Numbered from the stretch's first letter, positions 51,746 to 60,897 are shown. The stretch is 64,000 bases of DNA from Methylibium rhizosphaerae (GCF_006386545.1 NZ_SWAR01000012.1:62001-126000); one strand, 5' to 3'. Numbers and translations are program-made. Notes: generated by a model not told the origin, from the letters alone.

Positions 51746-52225
51746 ATGCCCAGCTCACAGATTCGAAGTCGCTTCCCCAGGCCCGCAGCCGTGGTTTGGG
51801 ACTACCTGCTGCATCTCAAGGATTGCGAGCGCTGGATGCCTGCTGAAGAGCTTCACGGCGTAGCGCTCCTGTTCGATTCGGGGCGTTATGCCGGCTTCCA
51901 ATGGGCGCCCGACAAGCCTGGTGTTGCTCCGATCGTTTCTCGCGTCCAGCGAATCGACCCTTGCCGCAGCGTTCAGTATCGAACGGTGTGCGCGACCGAA
52001 AGCAATGTCCCGCCCAGCGCCAGAGCCGGGTTTCCCTTTCGGTCCATGAAACAGAGCATGGTCTTCAACGACAGTGGTTCGGGGTGCGAGCTGGTTCAAC
52101 ATGTCGAGCTGGAACCCAATGGACTCCTTGGCTGGCTGACATGCAGCCTCCTGTTGCTTCCCAGCGTGAAGCGAGGGGTTGTGGAATCTCACAGGCGCCT
52201 CGCAGAGCTGTTGCGTGAGGTCTAG
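51746..52225 (+). CDS. SRPBCC-fold protein
   Basis: The product is 159 aa. The opening IRSRFPRPAAVVWDYLLHLKDCERWMPA is typical of SRPBCC/polyketide-cyclase-like ligand-binding proteins, and the end SVKRGVVESHRRLAELL is the usual long C-terminal helix. The middle is beta-rich. The ligand is unknown. Base composition is lower in GC than the surroundings, suggesting acquisition with the upstream small gene. Confidence 0.7.
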   Translation: MPSSQIRSRFPRPAAVVWDYLLHLKDCERWMPAEELHGVALLFDSGRYAGFQWAPDKPGVAPIVSRVQRIDPCRSVQYRTVCATESNVPPSARAGFPFRSMKQSMVFNDSGSGCELVQHVELEPNGLLGWLTCSLLLLPSVKRGVVESHRRLAELLREV

Positions 52226-52258
52226 CCGCACCATCGGTCAGAGCCGCCTCACCAGTGC

Positions 52259-53692
52259 TCAAAGCAACCCCAGCTCCACCGCCTTCAACGTCGCCGCCGC
52301 CCGGCTGCTGCAGGCCAGCTTCTCGAACACGTGCTCCAGGTGCGTGCGCACGGTGGCCGGGCTGATGCCGAGCCCTTGGGCAGCTTCCTTGTTGCTCGCG
52401 CCGTGGGCGATCGCGCGCAGCACGTCGAGCTCGCGCGGCGACAGCAGCGTCGGTGTCGCTCGGGGGCGCGGTGCCGGTGCGCCCAGCAGCGCTTCGACCA
52501 CCTCACGGTCGTAGCGCCCGGCGCCTGCGTCTTCGCGCAGGATGCGTGCCGCCTCGGCCTCGTCGAAGGCAGGCCGCCAGGGCCGTGGCGAACGCAGCGC
52601 AACCCAGCTGGCCGCGGCGGCCAGCAGCCGGGCCTCGGGGCTTTGCGGCGCCAGGCCGCGGAAGTGGCCTGAGCCGTCGCCGCGCTCGAACACCCACGAG
52701 GCGAGGTCGGCCTCGGCAGACAGGCCCGCGAGCTCGCGCGCGGCGCGGGCGGTCCAGTAGGCGGCCAGGCGGATCTGCTCGTGGTCGGCACGCGTCAAGG
52801 GCGACGGCTTGTTCCACAGCGCGTTGGGCAGCGCGGCGCGGCCCATGCCGTGCAGCAGGGCAGCCGCGACGGTGCGTTGCACCGCTGCCGGGTCGAGCCC
52901 CAGGCGGCCCCCGGCCGCTTCGACTGCCGATGCCACCGCGCGCGAATGGCCGGTGAGCCACGGCAGCTTGAGGTCGATCACGTCGGCCAGCAGCCGCAGC
53001 GGCACGTCGGCATCGGGCACCTGCGCCACCACGTCGTCTTCGGCTTCGCCGTCGAGCTCGGCGAGCCAGCAGCGCGCATGGGTGCGCAGCGCCTCGACCA
53101 GCCTGCGCGGGTGCCGCCCGTCGGCCGCGGGCAGCGCACCGGCGCCTTGCAGGCGGGCCGCGATCTCGAACTCGCCGCACAGCGTGACGATGGCCACCAG
53201 TTCGGTCGCCGCCCCACCGCTGCCTTCGAGGTCGTAGCCGTCGAACACATGGCGCAGCGCCTGCTCCACCGCGGCCGGCAGCCCGAGGCGGTGCGCCGTG
53301 TCGCCGGCCACCTCGCAGTGGATCTGCGCCACGCCGGCAAAGGCCGCCAGGCGCTCGCGCTGCGCCGGGTCGGTGAGTGCCGCCGCCTGGAGCTGCGCCA
53401 GCAGCGCCGGCTCGGCCAGCATCTTCGCGCGGCCGGCCACGTCGTCGCCCAGCAGCGCTGCGATCTCGCCCGCATTGGCGGTGCAGCCCGACCAGCGCAG
53501 CAGCGCGACGCTGGTGGCGTCGGCTGCCAGCTCGGCGCGCCCCAGCGCCAGCGCGAGCCGCCGTGCGAGGGCAGCGACGCGGCGCGAATGGTTGCAGGGC
53601 TGGCCCATGCTGAGATCGCCCACGAAGGCGAGCGCGTGCATCGCGTCGCCCACGCGAACGGTGGTGCCTTCGGCGACGAGGTCGGTGGTCAA
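52259..53692 (-). CDS. HD-domain regulator with LuxR-type helix-turn-helix
   Basis: The product is about 477 aa if started at TTG 53692; an ATG at 53758 would add 22 residues but leave 33 bp to the divergent gene. The helical body has HD-GYP-like parts: GQPCNHSRRVAALARRLA at the start, LTGHSRAVASAVEAAG and AALLHGMGRAALPNALWNKPSPLTRADHEQIRLA. A LuxR helix-turn-helix ends it (LSPRELDVLRAIAHGASNKE, then ISPATVRTHLEHVFEKL). HD metal residues are only partly kept, so it may sense rather than cleave a ligand. Confidence 0.78.
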   Translation of the reverse strand: MTTDLVAEGTTVRVGDAMHALAFVGDLSMGQPCNHSRRVAALARRLALALGRAELAADATSVALLRWSGCTANAGEIAALLGDDVAGRAKMLAEPALLAQLQAAALTDPAQRERLAAFAGVAQIHCEVAGDTAHRLGLPAAVEQALRHVFDGYDLEGSGGAATELVAIVTLCGEFEIAARLQGAGALPAADGRHPRRLVEALRTHARCWLAELDGEAEDDVVAQVPDADVPLRLLADVIDLKLPWLTGHSRAVASAVEAAGGRLGLDPAAVQRTVAAALLHGMGRAALPNALWNKPSPLTRADHEQIRLAAYWTARAARELAGLSAEADLASWVFERGDGSGHFRGLAPQSPEARLLAAAASWVALRSPRPWRPAFDEAEAARILREDAGAGRYDREVVEALLGAPAPRPRATPTLLSPRELDVLRAIAHGASNKEAAQGLGISPATVRTHLEHVFEKLACSSRAAATLKAVELGLL

Positions 53693-53791
53693 GAGGCGCT
53701 CGCCGGGTGGTGATCGGATATTCGACCGATGGTACGTGGAGCGCCCGCGGCTCACCATGGCGGCCATCGTCACTTTCGTCCGGAGCCGCCC

Positions 53792-54274
53792 ATGCCCTCC
53801 AGCCTCAGCACCCTCGGCATCGTCCACACCACGCTCAGCATCGCGCCGCTGCTGCTGGGCGGCTACGCGCTGGCCACGCGGGGCGCCATCTCGCCCGACG
53901 ACCGCCTCGGCCGGGCCTACATCGTGTCGATGCTCGCCTCCATCGCGACCTCGTTCGGCCTGTCGAGCACCGGCAGCCTCGGGCCGGGCCATGTGCTGGG
54001 CGTGATCGCGGTCTTGCTGATGGGCTTTGCGCTTCGCCCGCCGGCGCTGCTGGGCCGCGCCGCGCCCTACCTGCGCACGCTGGCCATGTCGGCCAGCTAC
54101 CTGATCCTGCTGATCCCGGGCACGGTCGAGACGCTCACGCGCCTGCCGGGCGGTGCGCCCATCGCAAGCCATGGGCCCGAGTCGCCCGAGGTCAAGGCGG
54201 CACTCGGCCTGTTCTTCCTGCTGTTCGTGGTGGGCAGTGCCTGGCAGCTGCTGCGCATCCGTCGTGGGCGCTAG
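53792..54274 (+). CDS. Small four-helix membrane protein, 160 aa
   Basis: Four membrane helices are evident (about 8-28, 42-60, 66-82, 95-112) with a fifth near the end (ALGLFFLLFVVGSAWQLL). The pattern HTTLSIAPLLLGGYALATRG is shared by DUF2306-like proteins, though the match is loose. It is divergent from the HD-LuxR gene, which may control it. It overlaps the next convergent gene by 4 bases. Confidence 0.65.
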   Translation: MPSSLSTLGIVHTTLSIAPLLLGGYALATRGAISPDDRLGRAYIVSMLASIATSFGLSSTGSLGPGHVLGVIAVLLMGFALRPPALLGRAAPYLRTLAMSASYLILLIPGTVETLTRLPGGAPIASHGPESPEVKAALGLFFLLFVVGSAWQLLRIRRGR

Positions 54275-55260
54275 GTTCTTGCCCAGCGCCGGCAGATCGC
54301 CGCGATGTCCTGCGGTGTTGTGCGGCAGCAGCCGCCGATCAGCCTCGCGCCCGCATCGGCCCATTGCATGGCCGCCTCGGCCAGCCTCGCGCCGCCGTCA
54401 TGGGCGGCGCCGTGCCACACCTTGCGCACCGCGTCGTAGTGCTCGCCGGCATTGGGGTACACGACGATGGGCTTGCGGGTGCGGGACCGGGCGGTCTGCA
54501 CCAGTGACTCCACGTGCTGCGGCGCAGTGCAGTTGAGGCCGATCGCCGCCACCTGGGCAAAGCCGTCGAGCGCGGCCACGCAGTCGGCGAACGGCTCGCC
54601 CTGGCTGCCGTGCTCACCGTCGCGGCATGAAAAGCTGATCCAGGCCTCACTGCCCGGCGTTTCCTGCAGCAGCCGCGCCAGGGCGCGGGCCTCGGCGAGG
54701 CAGGGCACGGTCTCGCAGGCCAGCAGGTCGGCGCCCGAGCCCGCCAGCAGCTGCAGGCGCGGGCGGTGGAAGTCCATCAGCGCGGTTTCGTCCAGGCCGT
54801 AGCCGCCGCGGTATTCGGAGCCGTCGGCCAGCATCGCGCCATAGGGGCCGATGGACGCGGCCACCAGCGGCTTCGCGCGGTGGGCCTGCGCCGGGTCGTG
54901 CTGCGCTTCGCGCCAGAAGATGTCGCGTGCCTCGCAGGCCAGCGCCACCGCCAGGCGCATGAGCCCGGCGGCCTCGTCGTGGCCGAGGCCGCGCCGGGCG
55001 AAGCCTTCGAAGGTGGCCTGGTAGGTGGCGGTGGTGGCCACGTCGGCGCCGGCGCGAAAGTAGTCGAGGTGCACCTCGCGAATGAGTTCGGGCTGTTCGA
55101 TCAGCAGCCGGGCCGACCACAGGGGGTCGTCGATGTCGGCGCCGCGCCGGGCCAGCTCGGTGCCCAGCGCGCCATCGAGCACGAGGTGGCCTTGGCGCGC
55201 CAGCCAGGCGGTGATGACGCCGGATGGCGGAGTGGTGGAAGCGTCTGCCATGGAGGACAT
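54271..55260 (-). CDS. mmuM: Homocysteine S-methyltransferase
   Basis: The product is 329 aa. It has LVLDGALGTELARRG at the start, zinc ligands Cys in GLNCTAPQ and the Cys pair in GGCCRTTPQDIAAI, and the barrel signature VAASIGPYGAMLADGSEYRGGYG. MmuM methylates homocysteine with S-methylmethionine or SAM. It fits the methionine genes metX and metW 3 kb away. An ATG three codons downstream is an alternative start. Confidence 0.9.
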   Translation of the reverse strand: MSSMADASTTPPSGVITAWLARQGHLVLDGALGTELARRGADIDDPLWSARLLIEQPELIREVHLDYFRAGADVATTATYQATFEGFARRGLGHDEAAGLMRLAVALACEARDIFWREAQHDPAQAHRAKPLVAASIGPYGAMLADGSEYRGGYGLDETALMDFHRPRLQLLAGSGADLLACETVPCLAEARALARLLQETPGSEAWISFSCRDGEHGSQGEPFADCVAALDGFAQVAAIGLNCTAPQHVESLVQTARSRTRKPIVVYPNAGEHYDAVRKVWHGAAHDGGARLAEAAMQWADAGARLIGGCCRTTPQDIAAICRRWART

Positions 55261-55418
55261 GGTGCGTTAGCACGCCTCTTCGGCGCCGAAGTAGCGGGTG
55301 TGGGGGCGAGCGTAACTGCCGTTGGCCCGCACCGGGCGAACGGGGTGTTGTTCGCGCGAGGTGTCGAATGCCTTCACGGTGAATGAATTGGGTTCAGCCC
55401 GTGGCGCACACCACTCTC

Positions 55419-55484
55419 CGTTCGGGCTGAGGTATCGAAGCCCTGCAACGACCGCTGCGGCCCTTCGATACCTCAGGGCGAACG
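55419..55484. repeat. Paired REP-like inverted repeat
   Basis: CGTTCGGGCTGAGGTATCG and its near-exact complement form 22-base arms (55419-55440 and 55463-55484) with two mismatches and a 22-base centre. This GTTCG..CTGAG..TCGAAG type is, from memory, a common intergenic repeat in Burkholderiales and Pseudomonads. Confidence 0.7.
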
Positions 55485-55501
55485 GGGGTGCTGTTCGCGA
55501 C

Positions 55502-57271
55502 TCAAGCCGCCGCCACACCCGCGCTGCGCTGCTGCTTGCGCCGGGTCTTGTTCTGGTACATCGCCTGGTCGGCCTGGTGCACCAGGTCGTGCACCGCCGC
55601 TTCGTCGGACCAGTGCGCGATGCCGTAGCTGATCCCGGCCTCCTCGAAGCCGTCGGACAGCAGCTGGCTTTCCAGCTGCGCAAGCCCGCGCTGCAGCTGG
55701 GCCTCCAGCCGGCGCGGCGCCAGGATGGCGAACTCGTCGCCGCCGATGCGATAGCAGCTGGCCGCTTCGCCGGCCAGCACGCGCAGGCCCCTGGCCACCG
55801 CCTTCAGGAATTCGTCGCCGCGGCCGTGGCCATGGCGGTCGTTGATCTTCTTCAGCCCGTCGAGGTCGATCACCAGCAGCAGCAGCGGCACCGCCGCCTC
55901 GGCATTGGCGGTGGCGGTGAGCGTGGTGTCAGCGCCCGGGAGGCGGCGGGTGCGCTGCTTGAGCGCGAGGTCGAAGGCATAGCGGTTGGCGATGCCGGTC
56001 ATCGCATCGGTGTGGGCCACGTGCAGCGCCTCGCCCAGCTGGGCCGCATAGCTGTCGCGCTCGCGGTTGAGCAGCCGGATGCGGTCGGCCAGTGCAAAGG
56101 CCTGCAGCAGGCCCTCGACGGCGCCGCCGAACAGGGTGGCCAGCTCGGCGTTGTCGATCAGGTCGGGCACGAGGTCGAGGTTGGCCGGCAGGATGACGAG
56201 CGCGGGGATCAGCAGCGCCACGAAGGCGAACACGAAGAACCGCGCCGGCCGGTAGCCGCCCAGCCAGGAGCGCACGCCGCTGGTGAGCGTCATCAGCAGC
56301 CATGCGCTGATGAGCAGCGTGGCCACCGAATGCGCCCACGGCAGCGCGAACACCGCCAGCGGCGCCAGCAGCAGCGACACCACGATGAGCCAGCGGTGCA
56401 GCCGGTACATGGCAGGCAGGCGCTGGCGCAGCTCCAGGAACTCGATGCAGAACATCGAGCTGGCCGCCGGCAGCAGGTAGAACGGCACGTAGTGCAGCCG
56501 CAGCTCGCGCAGGCCGAGCAGTTCGGCCGGCAGCTGGAACACCATGGCCCATGCCACGGTGGCCAGCAGCAGCTGCACGCAATACCAGAGGTAGGCCCGC
56601 TCGCGCGCCAGCGCATACAGGAAGAGGTTGAACAGCCCGAGCACGAGCATCGCGCCCAGCGAGCCGAGGATCACCGTGTTCTCGAACAGCACCTTGCGCT
56701 GGTAGGCCGCCTTCGTGAGCACCTGGAAGCGCGGCACCGACGCGTAGTAGCGGCTGTCGAAGCGCACCAGCACGTCGTAGGTGACGCCGGGCAGCAGGGT
56801 CACGTCCTTGCCGTAGTGCAGCGCGTATTCACGCTCGGCGGTGTAGCCGCTGCGCAGGACCTGCAGGCTGCCGTCGCTGCCCCACAGGCGGGCCTCGACA
56901 TGTTCGATGAGCGTGTTGTTGGGATCGAGCACCCAGCGGGTGGTGCGGCTGTCATGGCGCACCTGCGCATGCAGCCAGTAGCCGCCGCCCAGCAGGTTCA
57001 CATGGGGAGCCCGGGGGTGGCCGGCGAGCCAGGCCTCGATCTGCCCCGGGTGCTCGGGAAAGCTGTCGCCGCGGGCGGCGGCCACCAGCGTGCCGGCCGG
57101 CAGCAGGTCCAGCGCTTCGGAGGACGACGCGGTCTGCGGCACTGCAGGAGCGGGCGCCGCGTGCAAGGCAGCAGGGGCGGCGAAACCCATGCACCACAGC
57201 ATCAGCGCGGCCGCGGTGCAACCGCGGCCCACGCGCATCAGCATGCCGCACAGCGTGTCGAAGGAGGCCAT
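55502..57271 (-). CDS. 7TM-DISM diguanylate cyclase
   Basis: The product is 589 aa. A signal peptide (LMLWCMGFAAPAALHA) leads to a periplasmic beta domain of the 7TMR-DISMED2 type (about 60-190). Seven membrane helices follow (about 195-410), then GGDEF. The cyclase has DAMTGIANRYAFD, IDLDGLKKINDRHGHGRGD and an intact GGDEF in YRIGGDEFAIL; no clear I-site. Predicted c-di-GMP synthesis in response to a bound carbohydrate or other ligand. The ATG at MASFDTLCG is chosen because the signal peptide follows. Confidence 0.87.
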   Translation of the reverse strand: MASFDTLCGMLMRVGRGCTAAALMLWCMGFAAPAALHAAPAPAVPQTASSSEALDLLPAGTLVAAARGDSFPEHPGQIEAWLAGHPRAPHVNLLGGGYWLHAQVRHDSRTTRWVLDPNNTLIEHVEARLWGSDGSLQVLRSGYTAEREYALHYGKDVTLLPGVTYDVLVRFDSRYYASVPRFQVLTKAAYQRKVLFENTVILGSLGAMLVLGLFNLFLYALARERAYLWYCVQLLLATVAWAMVFQLPAELLGLRELRLHYVPFYLLPAASSMFCIEFLELRQRLPAMYRLHRWLIVVSLLLAPLAVFALPWAHSVATLLISAWLLMTLTSGVRSWLGGYRPARFFVFAFVALLIPALVILPANLDLVPDLIDNAELATLFGGAVEGLLQAFALADRIRLLNRERDSYAAQLGEALHVAHTDAMTGIANRYAFDLALKQRTRRLPGADTTLTATANAEAAVPLLLLVIDLDGLKKINDRHGHGRGDEFLKAVARGLRVLAGEAASCYRIGGDEFAILAPRRLEAQLQRGLAQLESQLLSDGFEEAGISYGIAHWSDEAAVHDLVHQADQAMYQNKTRRKQQRSAGVAAA

Positions 57272-57433
57272 CACGTGAGCGAGCGACAGGGGGTGGCAGG
57301 AGCGGCGAATTGTTACGCAAAACAATGTCTGCAACACCTTCGCCCCTCGCAACAAGCGGGCCACCGACAACACACACGACTGGCCGTGCGTGATGTTGTT
57401 CACGCCTGCCGCGCGAGGCGTGCGCTGCGCGCC

Positions 57434-58018
57434 TCAGCCGCGCTCGAACTTGAACACCGCGGTGCTGCCGCGCAGGTTGGGCCAGCGCCGCTTCACCCGG
57501 CCTTCATGGATGCCGAACGATTCGATGATGCGCAGGTCGTTCTTGCGTGCGAGCACCTCGAAGTCGGCGTAGGTGCCCACACGGATGTTGGGCGTGTCGT
57601 ACCACTCGTAGGGCAGCTTCTTGGTCACCGGCATGCGGCCGGAGGCCACCCGCATACGGTTGGGCCAGTGCGCGAAGTTCGGAAAGCTCACGATGCCGAT
57701 GCGGCCGACGCGTGCGGTCTCGCGCAGCATGGCCTCGGTGTTGCGCAGGTTCTGCAGCGTGTCGAGCTGCAGCACCACGTCGAAGCTGTCGTCCTCGAAG
57801 ATGCCGAGGCCTTCTTCGAGGTTGCGCTGGATCACGTTGAGCCCGCGCTGCACGGCGGCCAGCAGCTTGTCGTCGTCGAGCTCGATGCCGTAGCCGCTGC
57901 AGCCGCGCGTGTCGCGCAGCAGCGCCAGCAGCGCGCCGTTGCCGCAGCCGAGGTCGAGCACGCGCGAGCCGGGCGGCACCAGCTCCGCAATGAGTTCGAG
58001 ATCGCGTCGTTCGCTCAT
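57434..58018 (-). CDS. metW: Methionine biosynthesis protein MetW
   Basis: The product is 194 aa from MSERRDLELIAELVPPGSRVLDLGCGNGALL, the class I methyltransferase-like SAM motif. MetW marks are VVLQLDTLQNLRNTEAMLRE, VSFPNFAHWPNR and PVTKKLPYEWYDTPNI. With MetX it forms the homoserine acyltransferase/methionine system of proteobacteria. metX and metW are normally adjacent; here the seven-unit repeat array separates them. The frame stays open upstream through the repeats, but only this start gives a MetW protein. Confidence 0.92.
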   Translation of the reverse strand: MSERRDLELIAELVPPGSRVLDLGCGNGALLALLRDTRGCSGYGIELDDDKLLAAVQRGLNVIQRNLEEGLGIFEDDSFDVVLQLDTLQNLRNTEAMLRETARVGRIGIVSFPNFAHWPNRMRVASGRMPVTKKLPYEWYDTPNIRVGTYADFEVLARKNDLRIIESFGIHEGRVKRRWPNLRGSTAVFKFERG

Positions 58019-58020
58019 GT

Positions 58021-58623
58021 CTGCACCCCGCTCGCCGAGTACGGCGATCGACCCTCCGAGAGGGTCGGGCCTTGCTTGGGGCGGCCCGGCGCGGCGGCCC
58101 GGGATGTGTACACCCCGCTCGCCGAGTACGGCGATCGACCCTCCGGGAGGGTCGGGCCTTGCTTGGGGCGGCCCGGCGCGGCGGCCCGGCATGCCTGCAC
58201 CCCGCTCGCCGAGTACGGCGATCGACCCTCCGGGAGGGTGGGGCCTTGCTTGGGGCGGCCCGGCGCGGCGGCCCGGGATGTGTGCACCCCGCTCGCCGAG
58301 TACGGCGATCGACCCTCCGGGAGGGTGGGGCCTTGCTTGGGGCGGCCCGGCGCGGCGGCCCGGTATGCCTGCACCCCGCTCGCCGAGTACGGCGATCGAC
58401 CCTCCGAGAGGGTCGGGCCTTGCTTGGGGCGGCCCGGCGCGGCGGCCCGGTATGCCTGCACCCCGCTCGCCGAGTACGGCGATCGACCCTCCGGGAGGGT
58501 CGGGCCTTGCTTGGGGCGGCCCGGCGCGGCGGCCCGGTATGCCTGCACCCCGCTCGCCGAGTACGGCGATCGACCCTCCGGGAGGGTGGGGCCTTGCTTG
58601 GGGCGGCCCGGCGCGGCGGCCCG
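58021..58623. repeat. Seven tandem 87-bp repeats between metX and metW
   Basis: CACCCCGCTCGCCGAGTACG recurs at 58024, 58111, 58198, 58285, 58372, 58459 and 58546, exactly 87 bases apart. The units are nearly identical. Each holds GACCCTCCGAGAGGGTC or a close variant, a perfect or near-perfect inverted repeat, and a GGCCCGGCGCGGCGGCCC run. 87 is a multiple of three and the units are open on both strands. The last unit is cut near 58623. Confidence 0.95.
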
Positions 58624-58646
58624 CGTGACCTGAAGCTGCGTGATCT

Positions 58647-59828
58647 TCATACCGCAAACCTCGCCGCGGCCGACACGCCGCGTTCGTCGTTTTCGCGGGC
58701 GATGCGTTCGAAGTAGGCTCGCACCACGTTGTGATAGCGCGGGTCGTCGAGCAGGAAGGCATCGTGCCCGTGCGGCGCATCGATCTCGGCGTAGCTCACG
58801 TCGCGCCTGTTGTCGAGCAGGGCCTTCACGATCTCGCGCGAGCGTTGCGGCGAGAAGCGCCAGTCGGTGGTGAAGCTCACCACCAGGAACTTCGCCGCTG
58901 CGCGCGCCAGGGCCTTGGTGAGGTCGCCGCCATAGCGCCGCGCCGGGTCGAAGTAGTCGAGCGCGCGGGTGATGAGCAGGTAGGTGTTGGCGTCGAAGTA
59001 CTCGCTGAACTTGTCGCCCTGGTAGCGCAGGTAGCTCTCGATCTGGAACTCGATGTCCTGTGTGCTGTAGGCCAGCTCGGCCGCCTTCAGGTCGCGGCCG
59101 AACTTCTCTTCCATCACGTCGTCGCTCAGGTAGGTGATGTGGCCGATCATCCGCGCCACCCGCAGGCCGCGCCGGGGCACCACGCCATGGGCATAGAAGT
59201 GCCCGTCATGGAAGTCGGGGTCGGTGACGATGGCCCTGCGCGCCACCTCGTTGAAGGCGATGTTCTGCGCCGACAGGTTGGGGGCGCTGGCGATCACCAG
59301 CGCATGGCGCACCCGCTCGGGGTGCTGCAGCGTCCAGCTCAGGGCCTGCATGCCGCCGAGGCTGCCGCCGATCACCGCGGCCAGCTGCGTGATGCCCAGG
59401 CTGTCGAGCAGCCGTGCCTGGGCGTCGACCCAGTCCTCGACCGTCACCACCGGGAAGTCCGCGCCATAGGGCCGACCGGTGGCCGGGTTGGTGTGCATCG
59501 GGCCGGTGGAGCCGAAACACGAGCCGAGGTTGTTGACGCCGATGACGAAGAAGCGGTCGGTGTCCAGCGGCTTGCCCGGGCCCACGAGGTTGTCCCACCA
59601 GCCTTCGCTGCGCTCCTGGCCTTCGTGCAGGCCGGCCACATGGTGCGAGGCATTGAGCGCGTGGCACACCAGCACCGCATTGCTCTTGTCGGCGTTGAGC
59701 GTGCCGTAGGTCTCGTAGACGAGCGAATAGCCGGCGAGCTGTGCGCCGCTTTGCAGCGGCAGCGGCAACGCGAAGTGCGCGGTCTGCGGCGTGACGAAAC
59801 CGACCGAGGATCCGGTGGTGGGGCTCAT
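58647..59828 (-). CDS. metX: Homoserine O-acyltransferase MetX
   Basis: The product is 393 aa. The alpha/beta-hydrolase nucleophile is Ser156 in [12 protein letters not shown]. The oxyanion segment [23 protein letters not shown] and the end [10 protein letters not shown] with the catalytic His complete the family pattern. It acylates homoserine as the first step of methionine synthesis; acetyl versus succinyl donor cannot be told safely. It is under the SAM-II riboswitch at 59889-59940. I start at [10 protein letters not shown]. Confidence 0.93.
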   Translation of the reverse strand: MSPTTGSSVGFVTPQTAHFALPLPLQSGAQLAGYSLVYETYGTLNADKSNAVLVCHALNASHHVAGLHEGQERSEGWWDNLVGPGKPLDTDRFFVIGVNNLGSCFGSTGPMHTNPATGRPYGADFPVVTVEDWVDAQARLLDSLGITQLAAVIGGSLGGMQALSWTLQHPERVRHALVIASAPNLSAQNIAFNEVARRAIVTDPDFHDGHFYAHGVVPRRGLRVARMIGHITYLSDDVMEEKFGRDLKAAELAYSTQDIEFQIESYLRYQGDKFSEYFDANTYLLITRALDYFDPARRYGGDLTKALARAAAKFLVVSFTTDWRFSPQRSREIVKALLDNRRDVSYAEIDAPHGHDAFLLDDPRYHNVVRAYFERIARENDERGVSAAARFAV

Positions 59829-59840
59829 GTTCAGGGGCAG

Positions 59841-59879
59841 AAAAAACAAAACCCGGCTGCACATAAAGGTGACCGGGTT
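59841..59879 (-). terminator. Riboswitch-controlled intrinsic terminator before metX
   Basis: In the metX leader AACCCGG and CCGGGUU form a 7-bp stem around a 16-base loop, followed by UUGUUUUUU. It lies between the SAM-II aptamer and the metX ATG, where it can act as the expression platform. Confidence 0.8.
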
Positions 59880-59888
59880 CCATCCGCG

Positions 59889-59940
59889 CCCCCTTTAGCT
59901 GTACTTGTTGAGCGCCCGCAAGCCGGAACAAATCGGCGCT
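59889..59940 (-). promoter_or_regulatory. SAM-II riboswitch upstream of metX
   Basis: On the minus strand the element runs from AGCGCC to AGCUAAAGGGG. It contains GCGCC-GAUUUG, CCGGCUUGCGGGCGCU, CAACAAGU and GCUAAAG in the order known for the SAM-II (metA motif) aptamer. P1 pairs AGCGCC with GGGCGCU. SAM would stabilise the pseudoknot and lower metX expression. A TATACT box just upstream (near 59950) would start transcription at the aptamer. Confidence 0.87.
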
Positions 59941-59985
59941 GGGCGGCAGTATAACCAGCACCTTGCGACGCAACCCGGGGGGCCC

Positions 59986-60882
59986 ATGGCGAACTGGTTC
60001 GACGAGTTCCAGGCACAGCACCATGCCGTCAATGGCGTGGAGATCTTCGCCCGCACCGGCGGGCGGCCGGACGGGCCGCCGCTGCTGCTGCTGCACGGCT
60101 ATCCGCAGACGCACGCGATCTGGCACCGGGTGGCGCAGCTGCTGGCGCCGCACCACCGCCTGGTGATCCCCGACCTGCGCGGCTACGGCCGCTCGTCGAA
60201 GCCGCCGGGCGAAGCCGGCCATGCCAACTACAGCAAGCGTGTCATGGCGGCCGACATGGTGGCGCTCATGCGCAGGCTCGGCCACGAGCGCTTCTGCATC
60301 GCCGGCCACGACCGCGGCGGCCGGGTCGCGCACCGGCTCGCGCTGGACCATCCGGCGGTGCTCGACAAGCTCTGCGTGATCGACATCGTGCCCACCCTCA
60401 CCATGTACGAGCGCACCGACATGGCCTTCGCGCGGGCCTGCTACCACTGGTTCTATCTGATCCAGCCGGCGCCGCTGCCCGAGCGCCAGATCGGCGCCGC
60501 GCCGCGCTTCTATCTCGACTGGACGCTCTCGGGCTGGGGCTCGAAGGGGCTCGATTTCATCGAGCCCGAGGCGCTGCAGGACTATGCCGAGGGCTTCTGC
60601 AACGCGCAGGGCATCCACGCCGCCTGCGAGGACTACCGCGCCGCCGCCGGCATCGACCTCGAGCACGACCGCGCCAGCCGCGAGGCCGGCCAGCGGGTGC
60701 AGTGCCCGCTGCACGCGCTGTGGGGCGAACGCGGCGTGGTGAATGCGCTGTTCAAGCCGCTGGACGACTGGCGTGCGGCATGCGCCGGCCCGGTGACCGG
60801 CGCGGTGCTGCCGGCCGGGCACTTCATCCCGGAGGAGCTGCCGCAGCAGACGGCGCAGGCGCTGCGCGACTTCCTCGGCTGA
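59986..60882 (+). CDS. Haloacetate-dehalogenase-like alpha/beta hydrolase
   Basis: The product is 298 aa. LLLHGYPQTHAIWH, then PDLRGYGRSSKP, then the nucleophile Asp109 in AGHDRGGRV followed by AHRLALDHP. Asp rather than Ser at the elbow, with Arg110 and Arg113, is the mark of fluoroacetate/haloacetate dehalogenases and epoxide-hydrolase relatives. The late PAGHFIPEE gives the catalytic His. Cytoplasmic. Dehalogenase activity is inferred from the family. It is divergent from metX and shares its intergenic region. Confidence 0.82.
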   Translation: MANWFDEFQAQHHAVNGVEIFARTGGRPDGPPLLLLHGYPQTHAIWHRVAQLLAPHHRLVIPDLRGYGRSSKPPGEAGHANYSKRVMAADMVALMRRLGHERFCIAGHDRGGRVAHRLALDHPAVLDKLCVIDIVPTLTMYERTDMAFARACYHWFYLIQPAPLPERQIGAAPRFYLDWTLSGWGSKGLDFIEPEALQDYAEGFCNAQGIHAACEDYRAAAGIDLEHDRASREAGQRVQCPLHALWGERGVVNALFKPLDDWRAACAGPVTGAVLPAGHFIPEELPQQTAQALRDFLG

Positions 60883-60897
60883 GCGTGTCGTTCGCCG

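Noticed and set aside
58021-58623. CRISPR array or protein repeat domain
   Set aside because: The whole 87-bp unit is repeated without variable spacers, and the open frames on both strands are a by-product of GC-rich repeats free of stops.
55322-58633. Plus-strand open frame of about 1100 codons running through the repeat array
   Set aside because: It is antisense to the 7TM cyclase and metW genes and continues into the repeats only because the units lack stops. No ribosome site or domain.
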